Shown: positions 34,911 through 47,116 of the stretch, piece after piece
Layout: each line of letters begins with the position of its first letter
Numbering within the stretch: the stretch's first letter is position 1
NCBI GenBank assembly: GCA_029204225.1
Contig: CM055099.1
Coordinates: 59,922,164 to 59,986,163 of the forward strand
DNA length: 64,000 nt
Source of the DNA: Diphasiastrum complanatum
Lineage: Eukaryota; Streptophyta; Lycopodiopsida; Lycopodiales; Lycopodiaceae
Direction of reading: 5' to 3'
Position numbers and translations under genes: made by a program
The notes under the pieces: generated by a model
What the model was told of the DNA's origin: nothing
The model's input: only the letters and a program-made list of their open reading frames with translations
The model's database searches: none

Positions 34911-37278
34911 TTTGTGATGGAGCACACACTCTTTAGATGAAAGTAACCTTCCTATTGATGGCATATGGTATCAACGATGAGTTTCATGCCTAATGAATAT
35001 ATTTAAAGTTATTAGATTGTTACTAAGATCATAGGACACATTCTCTTGTGGGATAAAATACAAGGCATAAACCAAAGCGGGAAAAATCTTAAATATCAGT
35101 TTCTAGATGATCCAAAAGTTTTTCACTAGTGATATTTGTACACACATTGTTCATTTACATTGGTGCTTACACCCAAGTTGATTGATAGCGATTGTACACT
35201 TGTTCCTGATGCAAACATGAATGATTGGCTTTTCAGTACTGGTTTTCAATCCTATACTTGCTTCAAGTTCATCAAGTTGAATGGTGATCAAAGATCAAGG
35301 TATTTGTGAAGCCATAACGAAGATTGTTTTGGGCCAATCTTGAGTAGAACTAATATAATTCTAGACAGAGTGCAAACATCATTGCTTCAAAACTTATCTT
35401 TGATTCATTTGCGATCATTTTTGCAAGTTTTTGACATGATATCAAAGCTAGATCAAAGCAATTACATTATTTGATCTTGTAAAATGAAAAAATGATTGAG
35501 AAATTAGTGCTTTTGTGTGCCTATCTTCAATCGACCAATCAATAGAGATCAAATTTGATCTCTTGGTGTTGCTAGGTTGAAATTGGAGTCGAGAAGTTTC
35601 ATTTCATTGTGTGTCAAGCTCAAAATCGAGAAGAACTCATATTTTTGAGGTCAATTTAGAAAGTTAGCTTCCATTGATTCTAGGTGTCCATGTTGCAGTA
35701 AGACTATGAAATGTAATTTTGGTTACTACAAACTTAAAAGCATTTGATTCACTCAACTAGAGACTGAAATAGCTAAAATAAAAGTAGAATCATTGTCTTA
35801 TTATACTGTGGGTCTAGTCAGTCGACTAGGACCAGTTGTCCTCATGATGAAGCAATTAACGGGACACGCATCCTATCAGCGGCAACCCGGGCCATGCATG
35901 TGTTGCCCCAAGAAACATTATATGTACAATGTTTTAGTTTTTGAAATACAATTTTGTTATGTGGAGCTTGGAGAGTTCTTTCTGAGTGTCTATCTATGCA
36001 TGCCGACCTCTGATCTTGTTTGACACAAACTTTAACTTGGTATTAGAGTTTGACAGAGATAATGCATAGTAAAGAGTTGTCGTTGAAGAGAGCTTTGAAA
36101 AAAATAATTTCTGAGAGTTCAAGGTTTACAACGATCAAAAAGCAACAAGCGGAGCACCGGTGCACGGATTCAAGCACACCGGGCTTAGTATTGGCTATTC
36201 TAGCTTGTGCATAGCATCAAACAAGGCTGAAAACGAGCAAAAATTGTGAAATTTGCAGTAGGGTTCTTTGAAAAGACCGGACGAGGGTTACGGCTTTTCT
36301 GTAGAACCAATGATAACTTCACCGTCTGCACACCATTTTGGATGCCGTAAAGAAAGAGAGCTGGCCGTAGTAGGTCGTGTACAACCATGGAGAGATTTTG
36401 AAACTTTTATTAGAAACTCAACTTCTATAAGAGAAAAATAGATTTTCAACCGCAGAGAGAGATTTAACTTTTTCAAGTTGCTCAAGAATCTCTATTTCTC
36501 CACAAGTTCTTGTACTAAAGGTTATGTGAAACTAGGAAAAAGTGGGCGACTATATTCGAGGCCTCAAATCCAGCCGAAATCCATCACAAAATGAGTTTGA
36601 TCAGGGCAAAACTGATGAATTTATTGATTTCTAGACCATAAATGGATCTACAATCAATCCACAAGAGGTGTTGGATGCTAGTTAGATTGATCTTCCACAA
36701 ATCTAATGATTAGATCTTGATCTAGATAAAAAAATATGCACTTAACTAGCAAGAACAAGTAATTTGATCAATTTAGTGGATGGGTGGCCTCACACGTGTG
36801 AAAACCTGTCACTGTACGGACATTGGATAGAGAGTGAAGTACATTAACTTTTAATAGCATTCAATGCATAAAATCACAACACAAATGGTGAAAACAACAT
36901 GGAATTGCCTCAAAATCAAGATCACTCATCAAACTTGATATTCACAATGATGATCTATATATAGATCAAGTACATTTCGACCTGATATGCTGACTCAACA
37001 GACCTGCCATGTGTGGGAATGCCCACATCACTTAAGATCCACCAATTAATGCTAGATAAGCACCCACCTCTTTGATTCCTAGATTGATGCCATTGCCTCA
37101 CCTTGATTTTCCTTGATTTGAGAATTTTTTTTTAACTTTTAGGAACTTACATAATCAACTCCTTTGATCAACTACTGATATTTTATGTGAAGATTATTAA
37201 AATATTATCTTCCTATCTCGAGTTTGGGGCCATGTCCATGGTTATTTCCACTAAATTTCACGTTGTACATAAAAGGTT
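34911..37278. other. Decayed copia LTR and leader sequence, no gene
   Basis: Two primer-site-like texts on the plus strand, ATATCAAAGC near 35438 and TTGGTATTAGAG near 36029, each follow LTR-like sequence, so remnants of at least two LTR ends are likely. A CTCACACGTGTGAAA palindrome and TGTACGGACA occur near 36790-36820. No coding text that I can support. Confidence 0.4.
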
Positions 37279-37916
37279 TGTGAATTGAGCACATAACCTT
37301 ATAGTATAGGTCAGATTTGAGTTAGATAGATTCAATTTTGATGACATGCAGAAGTTTAGATAGCATGCAATGTCATACTGTATGCATGCAAGCCACATGC
37401 AATCAGTGCATGCAACATGCAAAGTGGTTTCTGTGATCTACACATGTCTAGGCAGTTTTATGAGTTGACATGCAGTACATGCAACATCCATGCATGCAGT
37501 TACACATGTGGATCTCTGGTAGGTGAATTAGTTCAGTTAAGTGGACTTTTCATGCAACTCCACTGTAGGAATTTGAGTCTCTCTCATGTAGGGAAAGCTT
37601 GGCATGTTTTGCCATATTGTGATTAATGAGATTTTGGTGTTTTGGACTCATTCTCTCTCTACCCAAGTTTTCCATCATTGATTTTCTTTCTCTGCCCGAG
37701 AGCAACCTGTTTTTCCCATACTGAGCACTTAGAATTGTTTCTGACATTCAATTCTCATAGTGAGAACTTAGATTTTTTTCATCTGATGTATGCCATTGTG
37801 CTCTTGTCATAGATTTTTCAAGTAGAATGTTCTCTGATCAATCTTGTGCAATCACAACACCTCAGTAAGATCCTGTAGGGTGTGTGGTAAAGTTCACACG
37901 TGCTAAGAACTTCACA
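37279..37916 (+). repeat. 5' LTR of element E (638 bp)
   Basis: Starts TGTGAATTGAGC, ends AACTTCACA. Ten CATGCA motifs lie within 37345-37498. It matches the 3' LTR at 42536-43141 closely; the main difference is about 32 extra bases here around 37640-37690. Confidence 0.9.
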
Positions 37917-37928
37917 TGGTATTAGAGC
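37917..37928 (+). promoter_or_regulatory. Primer binding site of element E
   Basis: TGGTATTAGAGC, one base from the tRNA-Met site TGGTATCAGAGC, directly after the LTR. Confidence 0.85.
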
Positions 37929-38693
37929 TTCATGCTTTGAAGAGATGAGGGTGTATACATCAGATGTTCAGTGCTTTTGCTTGCAGGAACTCGGATTTGG
38001 GAGAGGGATTCAAACTCGCTGAGAGGCAAGCTATTTGTGGATCATAAGTAGATCAAAACAAGCCTGATCTGCTCCAGTAGAGCCCTGTACGGACAGAGAG
38101 CTCACATGTGTGAAATCAGCCCTCATTAGATGAGTGCTACTTCTCTAGATTTGATCCAAATTTGATGTTCTATAGCTTGTTGGATAGGTATTGAAGAGTA
38201 GAATGTGTTGCTCATGTTTTTAAATCAATTTGATTTGTTTTTAGAAGAGTTTTAGGCAATTAGAGAGTTTGAGAGAGTACTCAACTCGTGAGATATGCCA
38301 AAGTGAGCACACATCAGTTCTTTTCACCATTTTCATCAATTTTCACTGTCAATCAAGTAGAAGTGGATAGAAGTGAGTGTTTAGTGGTCTTAGACTTTTC
38401 ATTTCACACAAATTAGTGTGTTTGAGTTGAAAGTAAGTTACTAGAGAGTTTATCAGTACTTTGAAACTGGTCGGAGAGACAGACTTCTTACTTGCATGTG
38501 CTTCTTTTTTGTGACTGAAGCAAGATCCAAATTCAAGATAGATTGATTTTCTGTGTTGAGAATTTATTCTCACATCTGTTGCTAGATTTCATAGGTTGGA
38601 TCAACATCAAAATTAGATCCTAGATTGAGATAGTAAGCAACATCCTTTCAACTCCTTTTTTTTTTATCATTACTAGAATTTCTCATAGAGAAA

Positions 38694-39644
38694 ATGTCTT
38701 CATCTGGTTCACATTTCTTGGAGCACAATGAGAGATTAACATCTTCCAGTTATGCAATGTGGAAGATTAGAATGGAATCATTACTAATTCTACAAGATGT
38801 AATGGATATTGTGAGTGGAGCTGAAGAAGAACCTGCTGCACCTAATGAATCTGCAACATTTCACAAAAGAACCAGAATTGCCCTTCATTTCATTAAAATG
38901 AATGTAACCAATGAAGTGTTAAGAGAGAACAGTACATGCACCACTGCCAAAGAACCTTGGGATACTCTAAAAACAATCTATGAAATCAAAAATACCTCTA
39001 GATTGCTTACACTTAGATACCAAATATTTCTAAGTTATCAGAGAGTAGATGAGAGTGCTTCATCATATGTCATGAGAGTTAAGGATCTTCATCAAGAGTT
39101 AGCTGGTATTGGAGATGCTCTTAAGAACACTGAACTTGTTCAAGTAGTCCTAAATGGACTTAGAGATGAGTATGACAATATTGTGCAGACTTATGCTGTC
39201 AGGGAGGATCTTCCATCCTTGGAGACACTACAAGGTGTTCTCATTGTTGAAGAAAGCAGACAAGAGAACAAGATGCTGAGGATCAGCATACTTTCATTGA
39301 AAGATGGTGGAGATGACAAAGCACTCATCATCAGAGACAAGTCAAGAGGCAAGGGCAAAGGACAACAACACTTCAAGAAGGACAAAGCCAAAGAAGGTGG
39401 TGAGGATCAGTCCTCACAAGCTGCAACATCCAATGGCAAGAAGAAGCTGTCAAAGATCAAGTGTTTTTTCTATGGCAAAAAAGGACACTATGCAACAAAT
39501 TGTTCCAAGAAGAAAAACCAATCTAAACAAGCTAACCTTACTAATGAGGATGAGTGTGAGGGTGTTGAGAGTGAAAGAGATGATTCATTAATGATGTCTA
39601 CTTTTCATCTTTTGCCTTTAAGAATGAAGAAGTCTGGTGGATAG
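38694..39644 (+). pseudogene. gag: Element E Gag
   Basis: Copia nucleocapsid-type Gag, 316 open codons from the ATG after a 765-bp leader. Landmarks: YAMWKIRMESLL, KEPWDTLKTIYE, LLTLRYQIFLSYQ, LAGIGDALKNTELVQVVLNG and, near residue 262, a zinc knuckle. The knuckle reads KCFFYGKKGHYATNC, so the second Cys of C-x2-C-x4-H-x4-C is Tyr. The frame shifts after about residue 300 and the protease follows in another frame, so the normally continuous Gag-Pol is broken here. Confidence 0.85.
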
Positions 39645-40222
39645 ATAATGGGGCTAGTTCCCATATGTCTAGTTCTAGGAACTCTTTCACTAATTTCATG
39701 CCATATCTAGGTGCAAAAAGATCAATCTATACTGCTAATGATGTAGAGTGTAGGATTGAAGGAATTGATAGTATTCCATTGCATGCATCATCATCAAAAT
39801 ATTTTTGCTTACATGATAGACTGTATGTACCTAGATTGACTAAGAATCTCATTAGTGTAGGACAGTTGTTTGATAGTGGATTGGATGTCAAGTTTCAAGT
39901 TGAAAAGTGTATAATCGCAAGAGAAAATGAAGTCATTGCTAGAGGATCTAGAATTGGTAAGCTGTACAAACTAGATTCTAAGGAGAGTGCTAACATTTCA
40001 GATATTGCTTATGAGACCAAGGTTCATCAGGAGGATTTGTGACACAAGAGATTGGGTCATCCCAATTTCAAAGCCATGCAATCTATGGTCAAGCAAGGAA
40101 AAGTTGTGGGACTACCAAAGACACTGTCAACGGAGCTTCTACCTTGTGAAGCTTGTGTTCTAGCAAAATCACACAGGAGACCTTTTCCTAGATCAAGCAT
40201 CAAACAAAGCAACCATTTGAAC
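39620..40222 (+). pseudogene. Element E protease and GAG-pre-integrase domain
   Basis: The protease active site reads WWIDNGASSHMS, so the usual D-S/T-G is D-N-G. The frame continues through YVPRLTKNLISVGQLFDSGL and IGKLYKLDS to HQEDL, where TGA at about 40040 replaces the Trp of the conserved L-W-H-x-RLGH block (HKRLGHPNFKAM follows). The zinc-binding Cys pair (LLPCEACVLAK) comes next, then one more frameshift near 40200. Confidence 0.8.
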
Positions 40223-40908
40223 TAGTGCACTTTGATGTTCATTTCTCATCAACTAAGAGCAAAGGAGGAGCAAATTGCTTTGTTTCCTTTGTAGATGATT
40301 ATACAAGATATTCTTGGATCTATATGCTGTCTTCAAAAGCCATGGTCTATGATATTTTTCTTACTTTCAAAGCTTATGTAGAAAAGCAGTTTTCTTTCAA
40401 GTTGAAAGCATTGAGAATTGATAGTGGAGGAGAATACACTTCCAGTAAGTTTAAAGACTTTTGTGAGAGAGAGGGCATTAAAAGAGAGTTTTCTTGTTCA
40501 TATATTCCTCAGCAAAATGGAGTTGCTGAGAGAAAAGATAGAACTTTGTGTGAACGTGCAAAAGCTATTAGGCTAGAAGCTTCTTTGCCTAAAGAATTTT
40601 GGAGAGAGGCAGTTGCATGTGCAAACTATCTTTGTAATAGACTTCCAAATCTTGTAATAGGAGAAAAAACACCATTTGAGATGTTGTATAAGAAAAAGCC
40701 TAAGGTAGATCATCTTAGGATTTTTGGCTGTGTATGCTTTGTGCATGTGCCTCTAGAAACTAGGAAGAAGGAAGATCCTAGTGCAGTTAAAGGAATTTTT
40801 GTAGGATATGCATCCACTAAAAAAGCATACAAAGTATATCTTCCTTCTATTGACAAGAATGGTGTTAGTAGAGATGTGATCTTCCATGAAGATCAGAAGT
40901 TTGGATGA
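40200..40908 (+). pseudogene. Element E integrase core
   Basis: An open stretch of about 235 codons. FELVHFDVHFSST carries the first catalytic Asp, ALRIDSGGEYTS the second, and QQNGVAERKDRTL the Glu. FGCVCFVHVP and KGIFVGYASTKKAYKVYLP are the usual C-terminal blocks. It ends in a frameshift at about 40905, after which the linker to reverse transcriptase is in another frame. Confidence 0.85.
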
Positions 40909-42503
40909 TGCACAGATCAAGGAGTCTCATGCAAGATCAATCATCAATCTTGATGCTGCTCAAGAGGTGGTGAGGCCGAGGCTTGAGGATGAGCAAATTC
41001 AAGCTACCACACCAAGAAGATCTACACGAAGAGGCTCACATATGATGAAGAAGGAAGGCAAGTGGAAGGTGAAACTTCCTATCATGCTCTCTTCATATCA
41101 GATGAAGAGCCTAAAGGTGTCCAAGAAGCTCTTCAATCCAAGATGTGGGTTGAAGCAATGACCCAAGAGTTTGAAGCCTTGATGCCAAACAACACATGGG
41201 AGCTTGTGGAGCCACCAAACAACATGCATGTGATTGGATGTAAGTGGGTATTCAGAATCAAGCATAATCATGATGGATCTATCAGTAAGTATAAAGCAAG
41301 ACTTTGTGCCAAAGGCTACTCACAGACCAAAGGTCTTGAATATGAAAACACCTTTGCACCAGTTGCAAAGATGGTAACAATTCGAATACTCATCTCTCTT
41401 GCATGTTTTCACAAATGGAGTATGTTCCAGCTTGATGTTTCTAATGCATTTCTCAATGGTTACCTTGAGGAGGAGATTTACATGGAGCAGCCTCCAGGTT
41501 TTCTGAAGGAAGGTGATGAATCAAAAGTTTGTCTTTTGTTCAAAAGTCTCTATGGACTGAAACAAGCACCAAGGTCTTGGTATGCAAGGCTCAACTCCTA
41601 TCTCATATCACTCGGATTTTGTCTAAGTGAATATGACCCTTCTTTGTATTATAAGTTTGTAGATAACTTTGTAATTATACTTATCATCTATGTAGATGAT
41701 ATCATTCTTTGTGGAAATAATGAGAAGCTAGTTGAAAAAACTAAGCATGCACTTGGTATTGAGTTTAAGATGCAGGACTTAGGAGTTCTTCACTATATTC
41801 TAGGCCTTGAAATATATTTCTGGAAAGGTCATGCATTTATAAGCCAAAGTAGATATGCACTTTCCATGCTCAAGAAATTCCACTGTAAAAGTTCCTATGA
41901 AAGATGATGAAAAATCCTTTGAGGAGATCACTCTTTATAGGAGTCTTATTGGCTCACTTATTTGGTTAACAATGACTAGGCCTGATCTAAGCTTTTGTTC
42001 ATAAGCTAAGTCAACACATGTAGGATCCAAAGCTATATCACTGGAAATTGGCTAAAAGAACCTTGATGTATATATCTTCTACCTTAGACTATTGATTATT
42101 CTATAAGGGAGAAGATCTGACTTTGATTGCTTTTTCAGATTCAGATTTTGCTGGAGACAAGTTGGATAGGAAATCCACAAGTGCTTACACTATATTTCTT
42201 GGAGGGACCTTGGTTTCTTGGCTATCAAAGAAGCAGACAACTATTTCCTTATCATCTTGTGAAGTTGAGTATAAATCTCTTACAACCACAACAAAGGAGG
42301 TTTTATGGATCAAAAGGCTACTTTTGGAGCTAAAGTGTTAACACATTGAAGTAGCTCATCATTTTGTAAGAGAAAAAGTCATTGCGAGAGAGATCTCACT
42401 AGATCATGTTGATTCTACAAATTGTGTTGCAGATCTTCTCACCAAGCCACTACTCAAGAATGTCTTTATCAAGATGAGGTCTAACCTTGGCCTAATTTCG
42501 AAG
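40886..42503 (+). pseudogene. Element E reverse transcriptase and RNase H
   Basis: The RT frame at 41062-41907 has WVEAMTQEFEALMPNNTWEL, CKWVFRIKHNHDGS, YKARLCAKGYSQ, DVSNAFLNGYLEEEIYMEQP, KSLYGLKQAPRSWYAR and the active site LIIYVDDIILCG with both Asp. A frameshift at about 41890 precedes YRSLIGSLIWLTMTRPDLSF. RNase H (42123-42341) has FSDSDFAGDKLDRKSTSAY, GGTLVSWLSKKQTTISLS and SCEVEYKSL. After a TAA the tail DHVDSTNCVADLLTKPLLKN continues. Catalytic residues survive but the frame is broken at least four times. Confidence 0.85.
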
Positions 42504-42535
42504 TCTATGTTGATAGGAACATAAATTTTAAGGTA

Positions 42536-43141
42536 TGTGAATTGAGCACATAACCTTCTAGTATAGGTCGGATTTGAGTTAGATAGATTCAATTTTGATG
42601 ACATGCAGAAGTATAGATAGCATGCAATGTCATACTATATGCATGCAAGCCACATGCAATCAGTGCATGCATGTTAACATGCAAAGTGGTTTATGTGATC
42701 TACACATGTCTAGGCAGTTTTATGAGTTGACATGCAGTACATGCAACATCCATGCATGCAGTTACACATGTGGATCTCTGGTAGGTGAATTAGTTCACTT
42801 AAGTGGACTTTCCATGCAACTCCACTGTAGGAATTCGAGTCTCTCTCATGTAGGGAATGCTTGGCATGTTTTGCCATATTGTGATTAATGAGATTTTGGT
42901 GTTTTGATTTTCTCTCTCTACCCGAGAGTAGGCTGTTTTTCCCATACTGAGCACTTAGAATTGTTTCTGACATTCAATTCTCATAGTGAGAAGTTAGATT
43001 TTTTCATCTGATGTATGCCATTGTGCTCTTGTCATAGATTTTTCAAGTATATTGTTTTCTGATCAATCTTGTGCAATCACAACACCTCAGTAAGATCCTG
43101 TAGGGTGTGTGGCGAAGTTCACACGTGCTAAAAACTTCACA
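42536..43141 (+). repeat. 3' LTR of element E (606 bp)
   Basis: Starts TGTGAATTGAGC, ends AACTTCACA, and carries the same CATGCA cluster as the 5' LTR. It contains GTTCACACGTGCTA near its end. Confidence 0.9.
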
Positions 43142-43435
43142 TTTTTCAGATATGTACACACATGGGAACAGCCTCGCACATGTGGAAAACCTCCATTATT
43201 CACATGGGTATGCTTGATCAACTAGTAATAGAGTGACAAATGACAATTTTCAACTTGACTAGTTTTTCACTAGTTCACACATATGTAGATCAATTTTTTT
43301 TTCTATCTAATCAAATTTAATGCATCTAGGCCTAACATCCACACGTGGGAACATGCTCCACACGTGTGTACCATAGATGAAAGCTAGAATTTTGACAATT
43401 TTAACACTCCACAAAATCTAGCTTGGCAAATCTGG
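43142..43435. other. Spacer with CACGTG-type palindromes
   Basis: No gene. Contains CACACATGGG, GCACATGTGG, CCACACGTGGGAAC and CTCCACACGTGTGTACC within 230 bp. Confidence 0.6.
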
Positions 43436-43515
43436 TGTACATCTATCTACAACACCAAGTAAATATCTCAACATCATAAATGAGTCCTTTGGCAATGGTT
43501 TGGTTAAAATATCAA
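43436..43515 (-). pseudogene. Antisense tail of a copia RNase H
   Basis: The minus strand reads CAIDILTKPLPKDSFM, matching the conserved A-D-I-x-TKPL-P end of copia polyproteins. It lies head to head with the plus-strand copia fragment that starts about 75 bp later. Confidence 0.6.
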
Positions 43516-43589
43516 TTGCACATTCGGATGAAATTTTGTTGTAGCCTTATTTTGATGAGAATACTGGAGATAATAAAAGTATTGTCCAT

Positions 43590-44600
43590 GATGGAAGATC
43601 ATTTGAAGATGACATACAAATCATGTGTGTATGGGAAGCAACATCGTGAGAAATTCAAGCATGGTGGAGTTGCAAGGGCAAAAAACGTCCTGAATTTAAT
43701 CCACACAGATCTATGCGGACGATGTCCATAGGGGGAGCATATTAATTTATCACTTTCATAGATGATATGTCTCGTAAGACGTGGATTTACTTTCTGAAAA
43801 AGAAATGTGATGCTTTTGCCACTTTTAAGAGCTTCAAGGCAATGGTCGAAAACCAAACTGGTAGAAAGATCTTAAGATCTGATAATGGAGGCGAGTACAG
43901 GTCCAGTGAGTAAGAAGACTTTTGTGACCATTGTGGAATCAAGAGAGAGTTCGCGTGAACTCACACTCCAAAACCTAATGGTGTAGCTGAGTGCAAGAAT
44001 TGTATGATCATGGAGAGTGCCAGATCTATGCTTGTTGAGATGAAACTACCAAAGGGCTTTTGGTCAAAAGCATGCAACATCGCAATATATCTCCAAAATA
44101 GAAGTTCTACCATTGTAATACCAAAGATGACACCTGAAAGGCATTTACAAAGAAGAAGCCAAAGATGAACCATTTGCAAAATTTCCAAGCATGGCACATG
44201 GGACTTAGTATAGCCACCCCTTGGTAAGAAACCCATTGGTTGTAAATGGGTATACGGGACCAAGTACCATGTAGATGGAAGCATAGCAAAACACAAGGCA
44301 AGATTGGTGATCAAAGGCTAAGTGCAAAGTAAAGGCATAGACTATGAGGAGACCTTTGCACCAATGTGAAAGTGGAATACTCTATAGTTTGCTTGTTGCT
44401 CTAGCTTCACATTTTGGGTGGCCTTTAGATTAGATGGATGTAAAATCTGTTTTCTAAATGGTGAGTTGAAAAAAGAAGTGTTCATGGATCAACCTGAAGG
44501 CTTTGTTGAGAAAGGACATGAACATAAAGTATGTCGCTTGAAGAAAGCTCTTTATGGTCTCAACAAGACATGGTTAGAACTATGCCAAAACTAGTTGAAC
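43590..44600 (+). pseudogene. Copia integrase-RT fragment F
   Basis: Heavily mutated copia pol. In several frames it shows CVYGKQHREKFK, LNLIHTDLCGRCP, FITFIDDMSRKTWIYFLKKK, ILRSDNGGEYRSSE, KPNGVAECKNCMIMESARS (the catalytic Glu is kept in the AE pair), KPIGCKWVYGTKYHVDGS, KHKARLVIKG, FLNGELKKEVFMDQPEGF and KKALYGLNKTWLELCQN. It stops there, before the YVDD active site, at the border with the next LTR-like sequence. At least ten stops and frameshifts. Confidence 0.75.
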
Positions 44601-45375
44601 ATGGAGTGTGCGAAATATCAACTAGTTTAGTCATATTTTGGTTAATTGGCAAACTAGGCCAATTTGCATTTTAGACTTAGAGATAGACATTTCAAAGTTA
44701 TTTTAGTCTAAATGTTTTTGAATTACCACTTTTGGAAAGTGAGGAAAGGTAATGTTGTAAAGCTACCTTTACAAGCTTTACTTCCGGCGCCATCGGCGCC
44801 AGCTCTGTCCCCGGCGCCAGCAGCGCCCCTGCCGCTCCCGGCGCCAATGGCGCCGGCGCCGCTCCCGGCGCCACTGTGACCAGAATCCAGCCGACGCCAA
44901 ATTCCTATGGCTGAAAATCTTTGATCGGTTCTAGCGAAGTCCAGAGAGCTCAGATCGATGTGCAATCACCTCACACGATCTAGGCATGATTAAAGGAAGC
45001 CTGGGGATCAATAAAATCTAGAGAGAGAAAATGACTTTCTAGAAAGAGAAAATCCTAGAGAGAGAAAAACGTGCTTTACCAGCTTGGGTAGAGTACTTGG
45101 TATGAGGGGGGGTGCCGAATCACACCAATACTATAGGGGAGTGCGGGTTGCGACTCAGGGCGAGCTCCAACCAAGTCTCAGCCTCCCTTGCTGGAATGTT
45201 GTCAAGGCTCTCGCCTTGGCATGCTAGCGCCCCGGAGACTAGGGTCGGTCACACACTTGAAATGTAACCTTCTCAGATTTATCAATAAAGTGGGATTTTC
45301 CTCAAACTGACTCTGATTACCTTCTGGGTTTCAGTGTTCTGTAAAAGCGCCAGTTGTAAGGCCGCTTTCAAAATT
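44601..45375 (+). repeat. LTR-like sequence, unassigned
   Basis: Begins near TGTGCGAAATATC, where the copia fragment breaks off. It has an ATCAATAAAG signal near 45277 and ends around TTTTTAAC before TTGGCACATAGC. These are LTR-like traits, but no matching second copy is in the window and the borders are uncertain. Confidence 0.35.
44786..44872. repeat. Array of seven GGCGCC palindromes
   Basis: GGCGCC at 44786, 44795, 44813, 44840, 44849, 44855 and 44867. The minus-strand frame across it gives Gly/Ala-rich text. AT-rich sequence lies on the left side. Confidence 0.9.
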
Positions 45376-45409
45376 TTTAACTTGGCACATAGCTGAGGGT
45401 CGTATCCCG

Positions 45410-45910
45410 GGACGCCAGCGGTATGCCGTCGGGACCATTCGGTCCGTGGCGCCAGCGGTATGCTGTCGGGACCATTTGGTCCAAGAACTGGTTGTTTCCA
45501 TATCTGTCGCGGCTTGTGGTTCTGAGTGTTCCTTGCATGAACGTGAATGGGCTAAGCTCTTGGGGAACGGGCTCTAACCTGTCGGCTGAGTTGGATGGCT
45601 TGCTTGGGTGGATGTTACCTGTTTATGGCTGTCCAGTCTGGCGTGGCGCCAGGTTGGCTTCCAGCGCTCGTGACGAAGCTTTCAGTTGGTTAAGTCTGAT
45701 GTAAGTCAGACCGCTTGCTTGGAACGGATGTTACTCGTTTGTAACGAAGCTTCGAGTTGGTTAAGTTTGATGTATGTCGGGCGGCTTGCTTGGAGGGAAG
45801 TCACCCACATCGGGACCCCCGATCTGGCATGGCGCCAGGTTGGATCTCAATGTTGGTCCTCGGAACTTCAAGTTGGTTAAGTCTGATCGTTGTTGGCGAG
45901 TTGGCTGCTT
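45410..45910. repeat. GC-rich degenerate tandem repeats
   Basis: A 36-bp unit (GCCAGCGGTATGCCGTCGGG plus ACCATTCGGTCC) is duplicated at 45412-45482. Further on, AGTTGGTTAAGTCTGAT occurs at 45684, 45755 and 45871, with GACCGCTTGCTTGGA-like and TGGCGCCAGGTTGG blocks between the copies. No recognised protein. Confidence 0.7.
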
Positions 45911-46139
45911 GTATGTCAAGTGGGTTCGGATGGCAAGAGTTGAAGGCTGGGAAGCTAAGTCGTGGTTCCCGGCTCCCTTTGGGATGCCTGCACTACATGT
46001 AAGTAGGTGAGTTTGGACCCATTCAAATTTGAGTGATTGGTACATTGAATCTAGTCCATATTATGAGTAGGTTTTTGGATCTAGAAGTTTCTATGGAGGG
46101 AAACCACATTCAAAAAAGGGCATAGACCTGTTATAAATA

Positions 46140-46600
<461 letters not shown>

Positions 46601-47069
46601 AACACGTTCTTTCTATATGTGTCAAATATAGATATATGTGTTGTGATTTGATTATACTTTCTTATTGCTAGGTCACACTCGTTCACTCACTCTGATCAGA
46701 TCACAGACGTCTACAACTCCTTAGAATTTGATTGGACAACAATTGTTTTTGACGCCTGAGGAACCAACATTATCATACTGCACTATCACTTTAAAATTTT
46801 AAATTGAACTTCATAATGAAACCAATTCATAGTAATTCCACACCTTATCTAATCTCTTCGGCGAACTGTACTCAAGTTTGTCTGAGTATGAATTATTTCA
46901 TGATCCTATTGGTGAGAATGTTTGAGCTGTGATTCTTGTTTTGCACCTACAATATTTCTAGATTGTTCTTGCTAGTAGCAGCCCATAACAAGAGAGTTGT
47001 TCCACAATTATTTCCTTCTCTCTTCCTCCATTCACGTCCTCTCACCTCCCAACAAGGTGGTATCAGAGC
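46601..47069 (+). repeat. 5' LTR end and primer site of copia element D
   Basis: LTR-like text ends CTCCCAACA at 47054, followed after three bases by TGGTATCAGAGC at 47058-47069, a perfect plant tRNA-Met primer site. A left border near TGTTGTGATTTG at about 46638 is possible. Confidence 0.6.
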
Positions 47070-47116
47070 ATCAACTCATTAAACCGAGAGATTCTTTTAT
47101 TTGAATTATTGTCAAT

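Larger units (their letters stand above)
37279..43141 (+). mobile_element. Element E: Ty1/copia retrotransposon with both LTRs
   Basis: Order is LTR, primer site, gag, protease, integrase, reverse transcriptase, RNase H, LTR, which is the copia order. LTR ends are TGTGAA and TTCACA. The flanks are AGGTT and TTTTT, so I see no target duplication, and the element may have recombined or drifted. Coding sequence is largely complete but broken by stops and frameshifts. Confidence 0.9.

Noticed and set aside
37274-43146. Target duplication for element E
   Set aside because: Flanks AGGTT and TTTTT do not match.
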